NCBI RefSeq assembly: GCF_002305895.1
Contig: NZ_CP022203.1
Location: forward strand, 6,358,001-6,422,000
Reading direction: 5' to 3'
Length of the DNA: 64,000 bases
DNA from: Corallococcus macrosporus DSM 14697
Lineage (GTDB): Bacteria; Myxococcota; Myxococcia; Myxococcales; Myxococcaceae
Positions 55,892 to 64,000 of the stretch are shown here, one piece after another. The notes under the pieces were generated by a model. That model saw only the letters and a list, made by a program, of their open reading frames with translations, ran no database searches and was not told where the DNA came from. Position numbers and translations under genes: made by a program. Every line of letters begins with the position of its first letter. The first letter of the stretch is position 1.

Positions 55892-56209
55892 ATGAAGAAG
55901 CTGATGGCGTTGCTGGCGGTGTCGGGGACGCTCACCGCGTGCGGCCCCGTGAAGTCCACCGCGAACATCCTCGACGCCGAAGTGCAGATCCAGGCCGCGC
56001 GCACCGCTGGGGCGGAGAAGCTCTCCCCCTATGAGTGGACCGCCGCCAACCTGTACATCGCCAAGGCACGCGAGGAGGTGGGGTACTCCGACTATCAAGC
56101 CGGCGTGGACTTCGCCGTGAAGGCGTCCCGCTACGCCAACGAGGCCCGCGAGAAGGCCATGGCCGTGGCCGGCAGCACCGAGCCCGGCGGCCGCACTCCG
56201 AACCCGTGA
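55892..56209 (+). CDS. DUF4398-like lipoprotein
   Basis: 105 residues. MKKLMALLAVSGTLTAC is a lipoprotein signal (Cys17). The mature part is an amphipathic helical hairpin with IQAARTAGAEKLSPYEWTAANLYIAKAREEVGYSDYQAGVDFAVKASRYANEAREKA, matching the DUF4398 pattern. Such proteins often accompany OmpA/TSP3 lipoproteins. The frame meets the next gene through a possible GTGA overlap, so they form an operon. Role in the outer membrane unknown. Confidence 0.82.
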   Translation: MKKLMALLAVSGTLTACGPVKSTANILDAEVQIQAARTAGAEKLSPYEWTAANLYIAKAREEVGYSDYQAGVDFAVKASRYANEAREKAMAVAGSTEPGGRTPNP

Positions 56210-56226
56210 CGACCGAGCGCTCCCCG

Positions 56227-57648
56227 ATGACGCGTCCTTCCCTGGTCACACTGCTCCCCCTCCTCTTCTCCCTCTCCTGCGTCAGCGGCAGCAAGATTCG
56301 CGCGGACACGGAGGTGCTCGCGGCCAACGTGGAGCGCGCCCGCCGCGGCGGCGCCCTGCGCTGCGCGCCCGTGGAGCTGGCCACCGCCGAGGCCCACCTC
56401 GACTTCGCCCGGGGTGAGCTGAGCCAGGGCAACAGCGGCCGCGCCGACACCCACGTGCGCACCGCCGACACCGCGGTGAACCGCGCGCTGGCGCTCTCCA
56501 AGAACTGTGGTCCGCGCCAGGTGCTGGTGCGCGACCGGCCGGAGCCGCAACAGCCCCAGCAGCCGCAACAGCCCCAGCAACCGCAGCAGCCGCAGGTGGT
56601 GGTCCGCATCGAGGAGACGGACAGCGACGGCGACGGCACCCTGGACAAGGACGACCCCTGCCCCGACCAGGCCGAGGACAAGGACGGCTTCCAGGACGAG
56701 GACGGCTGCCCGGACCCGGACAACGACAACGACGGCGTGCTGGACGGCAACGACAAGTGCCCGCTCACCCCCGGCGTGGCGGAGAACCAGGGCTGCCCGG
56801 CGGAGGCCCCCAAGGACCGCGACGGTGACGGCGTCGTCGACTCCGAGGACAAGTGCGCCGACCAGGCCGAGGACAAGGACGGCTTCCAGGACGAGGACGG
56901 CTGCCCGGACCTGGACAACGACAGTGACGGCATCGTCGACACGGCCGACAAGTGCCCGGACGAGGCCGGCCCCATGCAGAACCTGGGCTGCCCCATCGTC
57001 GACAAGGACGGTGACGGCGTGCTCGACGTGGACGACAAGTGCCCGGACGAGCCGGAGGACAAGGACGGCTTCCAGGACGAGGACGGCTGCCCGGACCTGG
57101 ACAACGACGCGGACGGCGTCCCGGACGTCCAGGACAAGTGCCCCGGCGAGGCCGGCGTGGCGGAGAACGGCGGCTGCCCGGACAAGGACACCGACGGTGA
57201 CGGCATCGTGGACCGGCTGGACGCGTGCCCGGAGGAGCCCGGCGTCCAGGAGGAGCGCGGCTGCGCCAAGCAGTACAAGATGGTCGTCATCAAGCGCGAC
57301 CGCATCGAAATCAAGAAGCAGATCCTCTTCAGCTCCGGCTCGCACAAGATTTACGGCAAGCAGAGCACCGCGGTGCTCGACGACGTGGCGCAGGCCCTGC
57401 GCGACGCGCCGTGGATCAAGCGCATCCGCATCGAGGGCCACACCGACTCGCTGGGCAAGGACGCCTCCAACCTGCGGCTGTCCCAGCGCCGCGCGGACGC
57501 GGTCATGGCGCAGCTCATCCGCCGCGGCGTCGACCCGGGCCGCCTCCAGGCCGTGGGCTTCGGTGAGACGCAGCCCATCGCGCCCAACAGCACCAAGACG
57601 GGCCGCGCGATGAACCGCCGGACCGAGTTCAAGGTGCAGAACCAGTAG
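56227..57648 (+). CDS. OmpA-family lipoprotein with thrombospondin type-3 repeats
   Basis: 473 residues. Signal MTRPSLVTLLPLLFSLSC with lipid Cys18; a GTG at 56206, coupled to the previous stop, would add seven residues. Then come a helical DUF4398-like part, a Gln/Pro run (~105-120), six to seven calcium-binding TSP3 repeats rich in DxDxDG (e.g. DSDGDGTLDKDDPCPD) and a C-terminal OmpA domain (IRIEGHTDSLGKDASNLRLSQRRADAV). It anchors to the outer membrane and binds peptidoglycan, with a stiff calcium-dependent stalk between. Confidence 0.9.
   Translation: MTRPSLVTLLPLLFSLSCVSGSKIRADTEVLAANVERARRGGALRCAPVELATAEAHLDFARGELSQGNSGRADTHVRTADTAVNRALALSKNCGPRQVLVRDRPEPQQPQQPQQPQQPQQPQVVVRIEETDSDGDGTLDKDDPCPDQAEDKDGFQDEDGCPDPDNDNDGVLDGNDKCPLTPGVAENQGCPAEAPKDRDGDGVVDSEDKCADQAEDKDGFQDEDGCPDLDNDSDGIVDTADKCPDEAGPMQNLGCPIVDKDGDGVLDVDDKCPDEPEDKDGFQDEDGCPDLDNDADGVPDVQDKCPGEAGVAENGGCPDKDTDGDGIVDRLDACPEEPGVQEERGCAKQYKMVVIKRDRIEIKKQILFSSGSHKIYGKQSTAVLDDVAQALRDAPWIKRIRIEGHTDSLGKDASNLRLSQRRADAVMAQLIRRGVDPGRLQAVGFGETQPIAPNSTKTGRAMNRRTEFKVQNQ
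56674..57096 (+). repeat. near-identical 42-base repeats in TSP3 region
   Basis: Three near-identical ~42-base units, beginning GAGGACAAGGACGGCTTC, start at 56674, 56869 and 57055. Spacings of 195 and 186 bases give tandem TSP3 copies and suggest recent recombination or gene conversion. Confidence 0.75.
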
Positions 57649-57689
57649 CCGCCCCGCCCCGGCCGCACCCGGCCGGGGCACGACGCACC

Positions 57690-57730
57690 GACGCCTCCGG
57701 GGCCCCATGGCCTCGGAGGCGTCTTCGTTT
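57690..57730 (+). terminator. intrinsic terminator after TSP3-OmpA gene
   Basis: Ten-base stem GACGCCTCCG (57690-57699) pairing with CGGAGGCGTC (57714-57723), loop of 14, then TTCGTTT. A second hairpin lies just upstream (CCCGGCCG/CGGCCGGG). It separates the gene from convergent truD. Confidence 0.8.
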
Positions 57731-57737
57731 CAGGGGC

Positions 57738-58772
57738 TCAGCCGTCCTTCAGGAGCTCGTGGAGGACCTCGGTGGCGTACGCGCCCCGAGGCAGCTCGAA
57801 GGTGAGCCAGAGGTCCTCGCCCTCCGCCGTCGTCTCCGAGGACAGCTCGGGCGCCCCCAGGCGGACGCGGTAGGGCCGGCGGCTGCCTTCCGTCTCGCCG
57901 CCGCCGCGCTTGAAGTCCTCGGGCGTGACGCCCGCTTCCGTCAGCAGCCGCGCCTCGAGCTCGGCCACGGCGCCCGCGGACGCCGTCATCTTCGGACCGA
58001 AGAGCGGCCCGGCGGGGCTCACCTCGAAGGCGGCCACGCGCGGGCCGTCCACCTCAGGTGACTCGCACACGAAGACGCCGCCCGTCTCCTCCTTGCGCAG
58101 CACGTCGCCCGCGAGCGCGGTGGCCAGGGTGCCCGCGTTCAGCCGCGCCGCCAGCGCCTGGTTGAACAGGCGGGACTGGAAGGCGGACAGGTACAGCTTG
58201 CGCTGGAAGCGGTCCGGCCGCCTGGGCAGCCGCTGCCCCAGGACGAGCAGCCGGCCCAGGTCCGCGTTGTCCCCCGCGCGCCCGAAGCGCTGCTCGCCGA
58301 AGTAGTTGGGCACGCCCTGCGCCACCAGGCGGGAGAAGCTCTCCCGCGCCGCGCCCACGTCCTTCACGCCGCGCAGGCGCAGCCGGAAGCGGTTACCCCG
58401 CAGGTGCCCGGTCCGGAGCTTGTTGCCATGGCGCTTCGTCCACAGCACCTGGACCCCATCCAGCGCGAAGTCCGGAACCCTGGGCTCGGCGCGCGCGGGC
58501 ACGGACACGAGCTGCCGGGTGATGGCGTGCCGGTCCTTCATCCCCGCCACGCCGATGTCGTCCTCGGACACCCCGAGCGCCGCGGCCAGCGCGCGCACCA
58601 GCTCGCGCGTGTCACGGCCCCGCTTCTCCACCCAGAGGTAGAGGTGCTCCCCTTCACCGGAGGGCAGGTAGGCGGGCACCTCCTCCACCTCGAAGTCCTC
58701 GGGCACCAGCTTGAAGGCGCCCCCGCAGCCGGGCACCTCCGCCGTGAGGCGCGGCCAACCAGAATCCGTCAC
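57738..58772 (-). CDS. truD: tRNA pseudouridine(13) synthase TruD
   Basis: 344 residues, GTG start overlapping the DUF4388 gene's stop (GTGA). Catalytic Asp in AGMKDRHAITRQ; other TruD marks are FKLVPEDFEVEEVPAYLPSGEGEHLYLWVEKRG, GNRFRLRLRG, VPNYFGEQRFG and LYLSAFQSRLFN. It isomerises U13 of tRNA-Glu. Length is close to normal. Coupling to a DUF4388 gene upstream suggests co-expression only. Confidence 0.95.
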   Translation of the reverse strand: MTDSGWPRLTAEVPGCGGAFKLVPEDFEVEEVPAYLPSGEGEHLYLWVEKRGRDTRELVRALAAALGVSEDDIGVAGMKDRHAITRQLVSVPARAEPRVPDFALDGVQVLWTKRHGNKLRTGHLRGNRFRLRLRGVKDVGAARESFSRLVAQGVPNYFGEQRFGRAGDNADLGRLLVLGQRLPRRPDRFQRKLYLSAFQSRLFNQALAARLNAGTLATALAGDVLRKEETGGVFVCESPEVDGPRVAAFEVSPAGPLFGPKMTASAGAVAELEARLLTEAGVTPEDFKRGGGETEGSRRPYRVRLGAPELSSETTAEGEDLWLTFELPRGAYATEVLHELLKDG

Positions 58773-60112
58773 GATGCCTCGAGCGTGGCCAGCAGCTCCT
58801 TCACGCGCCGGGCGAGGTCCTCGTCCGCGCGTGACTCCAGCAGCTCACCGGCCTGGAAGAGGAGGAAGAACATCATGTCACTGAGCGCCTGCTTGAAGGA
58901 CGCCAGCGGCTCACTGCCGAGCTGCGCGCGGTGGCGCTCGAAGCTCTCGATGAGCTTGTTCTCCGGGAGGCTGCCGTCCGGGGCGAAGGCCAGCCCCTCC
59001 AGCACCGGCGAGGACGACAGGCCCTGGCCGGAGAGGGCCGCGTTGGCCGCCGCGATGAACTCGCGGTCCATGCCCTGCTTGGCCACCTCGTCGCGAATCT
59101 CCCGGAAGATGAAGTTGAAGACGCGGGCCACCGGGCGCGGGTCCACCGTCACCACCGGGCGCGCGGGCGGACGGGCCGGCGCCGCGGCCTGCGCGGTCCG
59201 CTCCGGCGGCTGCGGAATCGGCGTGGGCACGCCGGGCCCCGGCACCATCAGCGGCTTGTCCGTCACCGCCGCGAAGCCGCCCTCCAGCAGGCGGAAGACG
59301 ACCTTGGTGACGTCGAACTCGGACAGGCGGGCGGCGTGCCCCAGCTCCAGGAGGGTGCGCCGGCCATCCAGCAGGGCCAGCACCCGGTCCTCATCCTCCT
59401 CCAGCTTGCCGTCCGAGGGGCGCTTGCGCGTCACGTACAGCCGGCCGTGGGGGATGCGCTTGCGGAAGTGCGCCAGCTCGTCAATCTTCCGGATGCTGTC
59501 CATCAGCAGGCTCTGCGTGGGGAGCTGGATGATGTGGCCCGACTTGTCCTCCACCGGCTGGTCGATGAGGAAGAAGTTGCCCTCCCGGCACAGGACGATG
59601 GCGTGGAAGATTTCGCTCACCTGGTGGGTGACGCACTTGAAGAGGTCGTGCGACTTGAGCAGCCCCTTCTCCACCAGCGAGCGCCCCACCTTGGAGGGCG
59701 GGTGCTCACGCAGGGCCGCCTCCACCTGGGCGCGCTCCACGTAGCCCATCCGCACCAGCACCTCGCCCAGCCGGTCGGCCGGGTCGTCGGACGAGGCGCC
59801 GCGCACCTCGCCCTCCCGCAGGGTGACGGAGCGCTCTCCGCCCGGCGAGTGCACGCGCACCACCCCGCTCCAGCGGGACTGGCTGAGGAAGGCGATGAGG
59901 TCCGACAGCGGGAAGCCCCCCGCGTCACCGGCCAGCACCACGCGCGGCACCGGGATGGAGCCCCCTTCGGCCGGCGTGCGTGAGAACACCAGCAGGTCGG
60001 GCGCCGTCGCCATCAGCGCGTACGTCCCCGAGCGCCCCGCCAGCGGTGAAGGCACATGCCGGTCCTCGGGGACGAGCTGCGCCGACGCGTCGATGCGGAA
60101 GCGGGGGTTCAT
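58769..60112 (-). CDS. DUF4388-like regulatory protein
   Basis: 447 residues. Residues ~65-210 match the DUF4388/PATAN pattern: GFPLSDLIAFLSQSRWSGVVRVHSPGGERSVTLREGEVRGASSDDPADRLGEVL, followed by a helical part and a second region (RVLALLDGRRTLLELGHAARLSEFDVTKVVFRLLEGGF) that looks like a winged helix. Then an Ala/Pro linker and a helical C-terminus. DUF4388 proteins in myxobacteria and related groups are scaffolds or regulators of signalling and motility; the target is unknown. Its stop overlaps the truD start. Confidence 0.82.
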   Translation of the reverse strand: MNPRFRIDASAQLVPEDRHVPSPLAGRSGTYALMATAPDLLVFSRTPAEGGSIPVPRVVLAGDAGGFPLSDLIAFLSQSRWSGVVRVHSPGGERSVTLREGEVRGASSDDPADRLGEVLVRMGYVERAQVEAALREHPPSKVGRSLVEKGLLKSHDLFKCVTHQVSEIFHAIVLCREGNFFLIDQPVEDKSGHIIQLPTQSLLMDSIRKIDELAHFRKRIPHGRLYVTRKRPSDGKLEEDEDRVLALLDGRRTLLELGHAARLSEFDVTKVVFRLLEGGFAAVTDKPLMVPGPGVPTPIPQPPERTAQAAAPARPPARPVVTVDPRPVARVFNFIFREIRDEVAKQGMDREFIAAANAALSGQGLSSSPVLEGLAFAPDGSLPENKLIESFERHRAQLGSEPLASFKQALSDMMFFLLFQAGELLESRADEDLARRVKELLATLEAS

Positions 60113-60119
60113 GGTGGCG

Positions 60120-61100
60120 TCAGTCAGCCGCCCAGGCGTTCTTGTTGGCGGACCATTCCAGCTCGTCCTCCAGGCTGTGGGACAGCATCTCCGGCTCCAC
60201 GAAGGCCAGGTCCAGCGCGCGCCCGTTGAAGTACACGGACGGGGTGCCGCTGATGCCCGCCGCGCGGCCCTGGCCGCGGTAGCCGTCCAGTTCCTCCTTA
60301 TAGGCGTCCGTCTTCAGCAGCGCCGCCAGCTTCGCGCCGTCCAGCCCCAGGGATGTCGCCAGGGCGGCAATCGCCTCCGGCTTGAGGTTGGACTGGTTCT
60401 CGAAGAGGGCGTCGTGCATCTGCCAGAACTTGCCCTGGTCCCGGGCCCACAGCGCCGCCTGCGCCGCCTGCTTCGCGTTGGGGTGCATGGCCAGGGGGAA
60501 CGGCAGGTAGCAGAAGCGCACCTGCTGCGCGTGCTTCTTGGCGAAGGCCTCCAGCACCGGGCGGGCCTTGGCGCAGTAGGGGCACTCGAAGTCGGAGAAC
60601 TCCACCACCGTCACCGGCGCGCCCGCGGAGCCCATGCACATCCGGTCATCCACCTTGAACTGCGCCCGGGGGCTGTGGAAGGCCGAGTAGTACGTCGACA
60701 GGGAGAGGATGACCTCGGTGGCTGGGATGCCCTCGGACACCATGCGCGCGGCCACCTGCGCCTTGCGTCTGGCGTGCTTGCAGGGGGTGTGCGTCTTCAG
60801 ACAGGCGCCCAGCGTGTGGGGGCAGCCGCAGTAGCAGAAGTCGTCGCTGAAGACGGTGGCCAGCTCCCGCTTCGCCGTGGGCGACAGCGAGGAGAAGTCC
60901 ATGCCGGGAATACCGGACACCGCTGCGGCTGGATCCACGGGCGCCGCGGGCTCGGCGGGCGCCGGGGCGGCGGGCGCCGGAGCGGACGCCTCCGACGGGC
61001 CTCCGGTGGGGGCCGCGCTCTCGGGGTTCTTGCACCCTGGGGCCGTCAGGACCGCGGCGGCCAGCAGGGGAACGACACGCTTCCAGCAGGAAAGGAGCAC
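60120..61100 (-). CDS. thioredoxin-fold (DsbA-like) lipoprotein with Cys-rich N-terminal domain
   Basis: 326 residues from a GTG. Signal and lipobox are VVPLLAAAVLTAPGC. After an Ala/Pro linker comes a domain with FCYCGCPHTLGACLKTHTPC and basic residues (~80-125), then a DsbA/DsbG-type thioredoxin fold with active site FECPYCAKARPVLEAF and the cis-Pro in GISGTPSVYFNG. It is anchored in the envelope and should handle disulfides of exported proteins. The CYCGC region may bind a cluster or metal or act as a second redox site. The frame is open far upstream, but only this part reads as a protein. Confidence 0.87.
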   Translation of the reverse strand: MLLSCWKRVVPLLAAAVLTAPGCKNPESAAPTGGPSEASAPAPAAPAPAEPAAPVDPAAAVSGIPGMDFSSLSPTAKRELATVFSDDFCYCGCPHTLGACLKTHTPCKHARRKAQVAARMVSEGIPATEVILSLSTYYSAFHSPRAQFKVDDRMCMGSAGAPVTVVEFSDFECPYCAKARPVLEAFAKKHAQQVRFCYLPFPLAMHPNAKQAAQAALWARDQGKFWQMHDALFENQSNLKPEAIAALATSLGLDGAKLAALLKTDAYKEELDGYRGQGRAAGISGTPSVYFNGRALDLAFVEPEMLSHSLEDELEWSANKNAWAAD

Positions 61101-61172
61101 GCGGCGGGTCTTAGCGACGCGCGCGGGGCTTGTAAAGCAACGCCAGCCTTGGCAGGGAAGCGCCTGTTCATC

Positions 61173-62234
61173 ATGCCCAGAGTCCTGCTGTTGCATACCG
61201 GGGGTACACTTGGAATGGCCGGGGGACGCCCGTCCGCCCTGCGCCCGGCGGCCTTCTTCAAGACACTGAAGGCCCGGGTGCCCGAGCTGTTCGAGCTGGC
61301 CGACATCGAGCTGGAGCTGTTCTCCAACCTGGACAGCTCGGAGATGCAGCCGGAGCTCTGGAGCCGGATGGCCGCGCACCTCCACGCGCGCCTGCCCCAC
61401 TTCGACGGGGCCGTGGTGACCCACGGCACGGACACGCTCGCCTACACCGCCAGCGCCCTCTCCTTCATGCTGCGCAACCCGCCCTGCCCCGTGGTGCTGA
61501 CGGGCTCGCAGCGGCCGCTGGGGAAGATCCGCTCGGACGCGCGGCTCAACCTCATCGACGCGGTGATGTCCGCGCTGCAGGGGCCGCGGGAGGTCACCAT
61601 CTGCTTCGACTCGCACCTGTACCGCGGCAACCGGGCGCGCAAGGTGAAGGTGGCCGAGTACGACGCGTTCGACAGCCCCAACTTCCCGGTGCTGGGCACG
61701 CTGGGCGTGGACGCCACCTTCGAGCCCGGCCTCAAGCCCCGGGGGGCCTTCCGTCTCCAGGAGCGGCTGGACCCGCGCGTCTTCCTCTTGAAGGTGTACC
61801 CCGGGCTGGACCCGGCGCTGCCGCTCCAGCTCCTGCCGCACGTCCGCGGGCTGGTGGTGGAGGCCTATGGGGCCGGCAACTTCCCCATCGACCCGGCGCT
61901 CGGGCGCTCGCTGCGGCCGCTCTTCCACCAGGCGCGGGAGCGCGGCGTCCCGGTGGTGGTGGTGAGCCAGGCGCACCGGAATGGCGTGGACCTCTCCTTG
62001 TATGAGTCCGGAGCGGCCGCGCTGGAAGCCGGGGCCATGGGCGGCGCGGACATGACGCCGTCGGCGGCCCTGGCGAAGCTGATGCAGGGGCTGGCCTATC
62101 ACTCCGGCGCTTCCGGGGCCCTGGCGCGCTACATCCAGGCCCCGGTGGCCGGAGAATTGACCGTCGGGAGGCCGACAGTCGCCCCGGAGCCCCCCCGCCG
62201 GCCCCCCGCCACGCGGCGGTCCCGAGGAGAGTAG
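61173..62234 (+). CDS. ansA: L-asparaginase (type I)
   Basis: 353 residues. Active-site threonines are visible in HTGGTLGMAGG near residue 12 and THGTDTLAYTASALSFML near 90, with the Asp-Lys region SQRPLGKIRSDARLNLIDAV. There is no signal peptide, so it is the cytoplasmic type that turns asparagine into aspartate. The last ~25 residues are Pro/Arg-rich and unlike the family. Divergent from the thioredoxin-fold lipoprotein. Confidence 0.93.
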   Translation: MPRVLLLHTGGTLGMAGGRPSALRPAAFFKTLKARVPELFELADIELELFSNLDSSEMQPELWSRMAAHLHARLPHFDGAVVTHGTDTLAYTASALSFMLRNPPCPVVLTGSQRPLGKIRSDARLNLIDAVMSALQGPREVTICFDSHLYRGNRARKVKVAEYDAFDSPNFPVLGTLGVDATFEPGLKPRGAFRLQERLDPRVFLLKVYPGLDPALPLQLLPHVRGLVVEAYGAGNFPIDPALGRSLRPLFHQARERGVPVVVVSQAHRNGVDLSLYESGAAALEAGAMGGADMTPSAALAKLMQGLAYHSGASGALARYIQAPVAGELTVGRPTVAPEPPRRPPATRRSRGE

Positions 62235-62282
62235 TGGAGAGTCGGGCAGTATGCTTGCCGCCGTTAAAAGGCGGCCCGTAAG

Positions 62283-63206
62283 ATGGGTGCCGCGATGTCC
62301 GAGGAGAAAACTTCCGTCCATTCGATTTCGGACCTGCTGGGCAGTGCCCAGCAGCAGAGCGCCTATCTGATCGTCATCAGCGCCAAGTCCGCGGCGGGCA
62401 TCGGGCGCATGTTCAAGCTGGACCGCTCCGAGGTCGTCCTGGGGCGCAGCTCCGAGGCGCAGTTCCAGGTCGAGGATGACGGCATCTCCCGCAAGCACGC
62501 CAAGGTGGTGGCGCTGGGGGATGGGCGCTTCCAGTTGGTGGACCTGGCCAGCACCAACGGGACGTACCTCAACGGCCTGAAGGTCAACGCCGCGCCGCTC
62601 TACGACGGCGACAAGATCCAGATCGGCTCCAACACCGTCCTCAAGTTCTCCATCCAGGACGCGCTGGAGGAGCAGTACCAGCGCAGCATCTACGAGTCCG
62701 CCACCCGCGACGGCCTCACCCGCGTCTACAACAAGAAGTACTTCCTGGAGACGGTGCGCAAGGAGTTCAGCTACTGCCTGCGCCACCGGGTGCCGCTGTC
62801 GCTCGTCCTCTTCGACGTGGACCACTTCAAGAAGATCAACGACGCGTATGGCCACCCGGCTGGCGACTATGTGCTGACGCGCATCGCCCAGCGGGTGAGC
62901 GACACCGTGCGGACGGAGGACCTGCTCGCGCGCTACGGCGGCGAGGAGTTCGCGCTGATGCTGCGCGAGTCCGCCGAGGACCAGGCCCTGGCGTGCGCGG
63001 AGCGCTGCCGGTTCGCCGTGGACAAGGCCGACTTCGTCTTCAGCGGCACGCCCATCAAGGTGACCATCAGCCTGGGCGTGGCCACGCTGCTGGACTCGGA
63101 CTTCTCCCAGCCCGAGGACCTCATCGCCGCGGCGGACAAGTACCTGTACCGCGCCAAGCGCGCGGGCCGGAACCGCGTGGACGCCAAGGCCATCAGCGGC
63201 CTCTGA
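62283..63206 (+). CDS. FHA-GGDEF diguanylate cyclase
   Basis: 307 residues. An N-terminal FHA domain (~45-125) has VVLGRSSEAQFQVEDDGISRKHAKVV and LVDLASTNGTYLNG, which bind phosphothreonine. A GGDEF domain (~140-300) has YGGEEFALML (active site) preceded by RTED exactly five residues upstream, the product-inhibition I-site. It makes cyclic di-GMP and is probably switched by Ser/Thr-kinase phosphorylation through the FHA domain. AAAAGG lies 11 bases before the ATG at 62283; an ATG four codons later is the alternative. Confidence 0.93.
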   Translation: MGAAMSEEKTSVHSISDLLGSAQQQSAYLIVISAKSAAGIGRMFKLDRSEVVLGRSSEAQFQVEDDGISRKHAKVVALGDGRFQLVDLASTNGTYLNGLKVNAAPLYDGDKIQIGSNTVLKFSIQDALEEQYQRSIYESATRDGLTRVYNKKYFLETVRKEFSYCLRHRVPLSLVLFDVDHFKKINDAYGHPAGDYVLTRIAQRVSDTVRTEDLLARYGGEEFALMLRESAEDQALACAERCRFAVDKADFVFSGTPIKVTISLGVATLLDSDFSQPEDLIAAADKYLYRAKRAGRNRVDAKAISGL

Positions 63207-63214
63207 GCCCCGGA

Positions 63215-63242
63215 CGGGCCGCTGTCGCCGCTTCGCGGCCCG
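63215..63242. terminator. GC-rich hairpin between convergent genes
   Basis: Stem CGGGCCGC/GCGGCCCG (8 bases) with a 12-base loop, eight bases after the cyclase stop. No U-run, so a weak candidate. Confidence 0.35.
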
Positions 63243-63271
63243 GGCCCCCGTGCCGGGCCAGGCCGCACCGT

Positions 63272-64000
63272 CTACTGGCCGAAGCCCAGCCGCAGCAGCG
63301 CCTCCCGCGACACATGCTTCACATGGGCGTCCGGGTCGCGCGCCGCGGCGTCGGACAGCGCGGCGGCCGCTTGTGCCCCACCAATCCGGCCCAGGGCCAT
63401 GGCCGCCGCGACGCGCACGGGGGCCTCCGCGTCCTCCCGCAGGCAGCCGGCCAGCGCCTTCACGTGCGACGCGCGGCCAATCTGCTCCAGCGCCTCGGCG
63501 GCGGCGGCGCGCACCGAGGCATGGTCCGATTCCAGCAGCACCGCGGCCTCGTCGCCCCAGGACGTCTGCCGTTGAGCCGCCAGCAGCTCCAGCGCGGCGC
63601 TCACCACCTCGGGAGCCCCGTCTCGCAGCGCGCGCGCCGTGGCCTCGGGCACTCCCGGGTGCCGCGTCGTCAGCCCGCCCAGGGCCCGCACCGCCCCCGC
63701 GCGCAGCAGCGGCTGCGTCTCCGTCAGGAAGGGCTCCACCGAGGCGACCCGGTCCCGAGCCCCCTCGCCACAGTCCGCGAGCTGCGCCAGCGCGGCCCCG
63801 CGCACGGACGCGGCCAGCGCCGTGTCCCGGGCCGTCGCCATGAAGAAGGCCAGGCACCCCTTCTCCCGCGCCATGGCCTCCAGCCAGGGGCGCGCCCGCG
63901 CCGCGTCACTCGACGTGAGGCGCCGCTCCGCCGCCGCGCGCAGCGGCACCCCTTCCGCGTCCGCCAACGCCCGCGCCGCGTCCCGGCGGATCCACCGGTC
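63272..64000 (-). CDS. HEAT-repeat protein (partial, continues past window)
   Basis: The frame is open to the window edge; 242 residues are visible. Repeated helical pairs such as PLLRAGAVRALGGL, ASVRAAAAEALEQIG and APVRVAAAMALGRIGG are HEAT/PBS-type. The N-terminus and any signal peptide lie outside. The visible part has no catalytic motif; it is a scaffold for binding. The stop at 63272 faces the cyclase gene. Confidence 0.85.
   Translation of the reverse strand, partial: DRWIRRDAARALADAEGVPLRAAAERRLTSSDAARARPWLEAMAREKGCLAFFMATARDTALAASVRGAALAQLADCGEGARDRVASVEPFLTETQPLLRAGAVRALGGLTTRHPGVPEATARALRDGAPEVVSAALELLAAQRQTSWGDEAAVLLESDHASVRAAAAEALEQIGRASHVKALAGCLREDAEAPVRVAAAMALGRIGGAQAAAALSDAAARDPDAHVKHVSREALLRLGFGQ

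Noticed and set aside
60120-63857. 1245-codon open frame on the minus strand
   Set aside because: Only 60120-61100 reads as a protein. The rest runs antisense to asparaginase and the cyclase, and is Arg/Gly/His-rich shadow coding caused by high GC.

Overview
The window is about 70% GC with dense, often overlapping genes. It reads as a myxobacterium (Myxococcota, probably the Myxococcus/Corallococcus group). Pointers are a chemosensory operon with multipass receptors, a eukaryote-like Ser/Thr kinase, an orphan NtrC-type regulator, several OmpA/TSP3 lipoproteins, HEAT and DUF4388 proteins, a DUF1501/DUF1800 pair and a Pro/Ala-repeat protein like those of that group. Genus cannot be fixed from sequence reading alone. 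No tRNA, rRNA or CRISPR array was seen.

Layout. 1-5.3 kb: leftward chemosensory operon (Cys-rich OmpA-like lipoprotein, two CheW, two receptors, start of CheA), divergent from an NtrC-family regulator (5.5-7.0). 7.2-13.5: pesticin-like lysozyme, AzlCD exporter, lidless Hsp70, a membrane protein with its winged-helix regulator and a candidate operator pair, DoxX, SRAP protein. 13.5-16.3: decayed IS630-type element (three frame breaks) and a TetR regulator whose frame runs without a stop into a lipoprotein. 16.4-26: dGTPase, OmpA protein, GMC oxidoreductase, M28 aminopeptidase, ABC exporter, MacB/FtsX-type permease.

26.2-34.3 kb holds the most interesting locus, a candidate ribosomally made peptide (RiPP) cluster. 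A 66-residue peptide ending in two His-Xaa-Ser units is followed by a 12-bp hairpin and a family-9 glycosyltransferase. Facing them is a coupled operon of an alpha-toroid protein, a metallo-beta-lactamase-fold protein with a PqqD-like tail, a HExxH protein of the peptide-modification type and a radical SAM/SPASM enzyme resembling HxsB. The usual partners HxsC and HxsD are not seen. I infer a modified, perhaps glycosylated, His-Xaa-Ser peptide; the product and the assignment are untested.

34.4-50 kb: DUF1501/DUF1800 pair, Ser/Thr kinase, small Cys protein, exonuclease III, TPR protein, then a coupled operon of class A penicillin-binding protein, FG-GAP-like protein, orphan peptide-binding protein and NtrY-like histidine kinase. 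50-64 kb: repeat-rich membrane protein, hibernation factor, response regulator, zinc-ribbon/DUF2007 protein, DUF1460 and HEAT proteins, DUF4398 and TSP3-OmpA lipoproteins, TruD, DUF4388 protein, thioredoxin-fold lipoprotein, asparaginase, FHA-GGDEF cyclase and the end of another HEAT protein. Both window edges cut genes.
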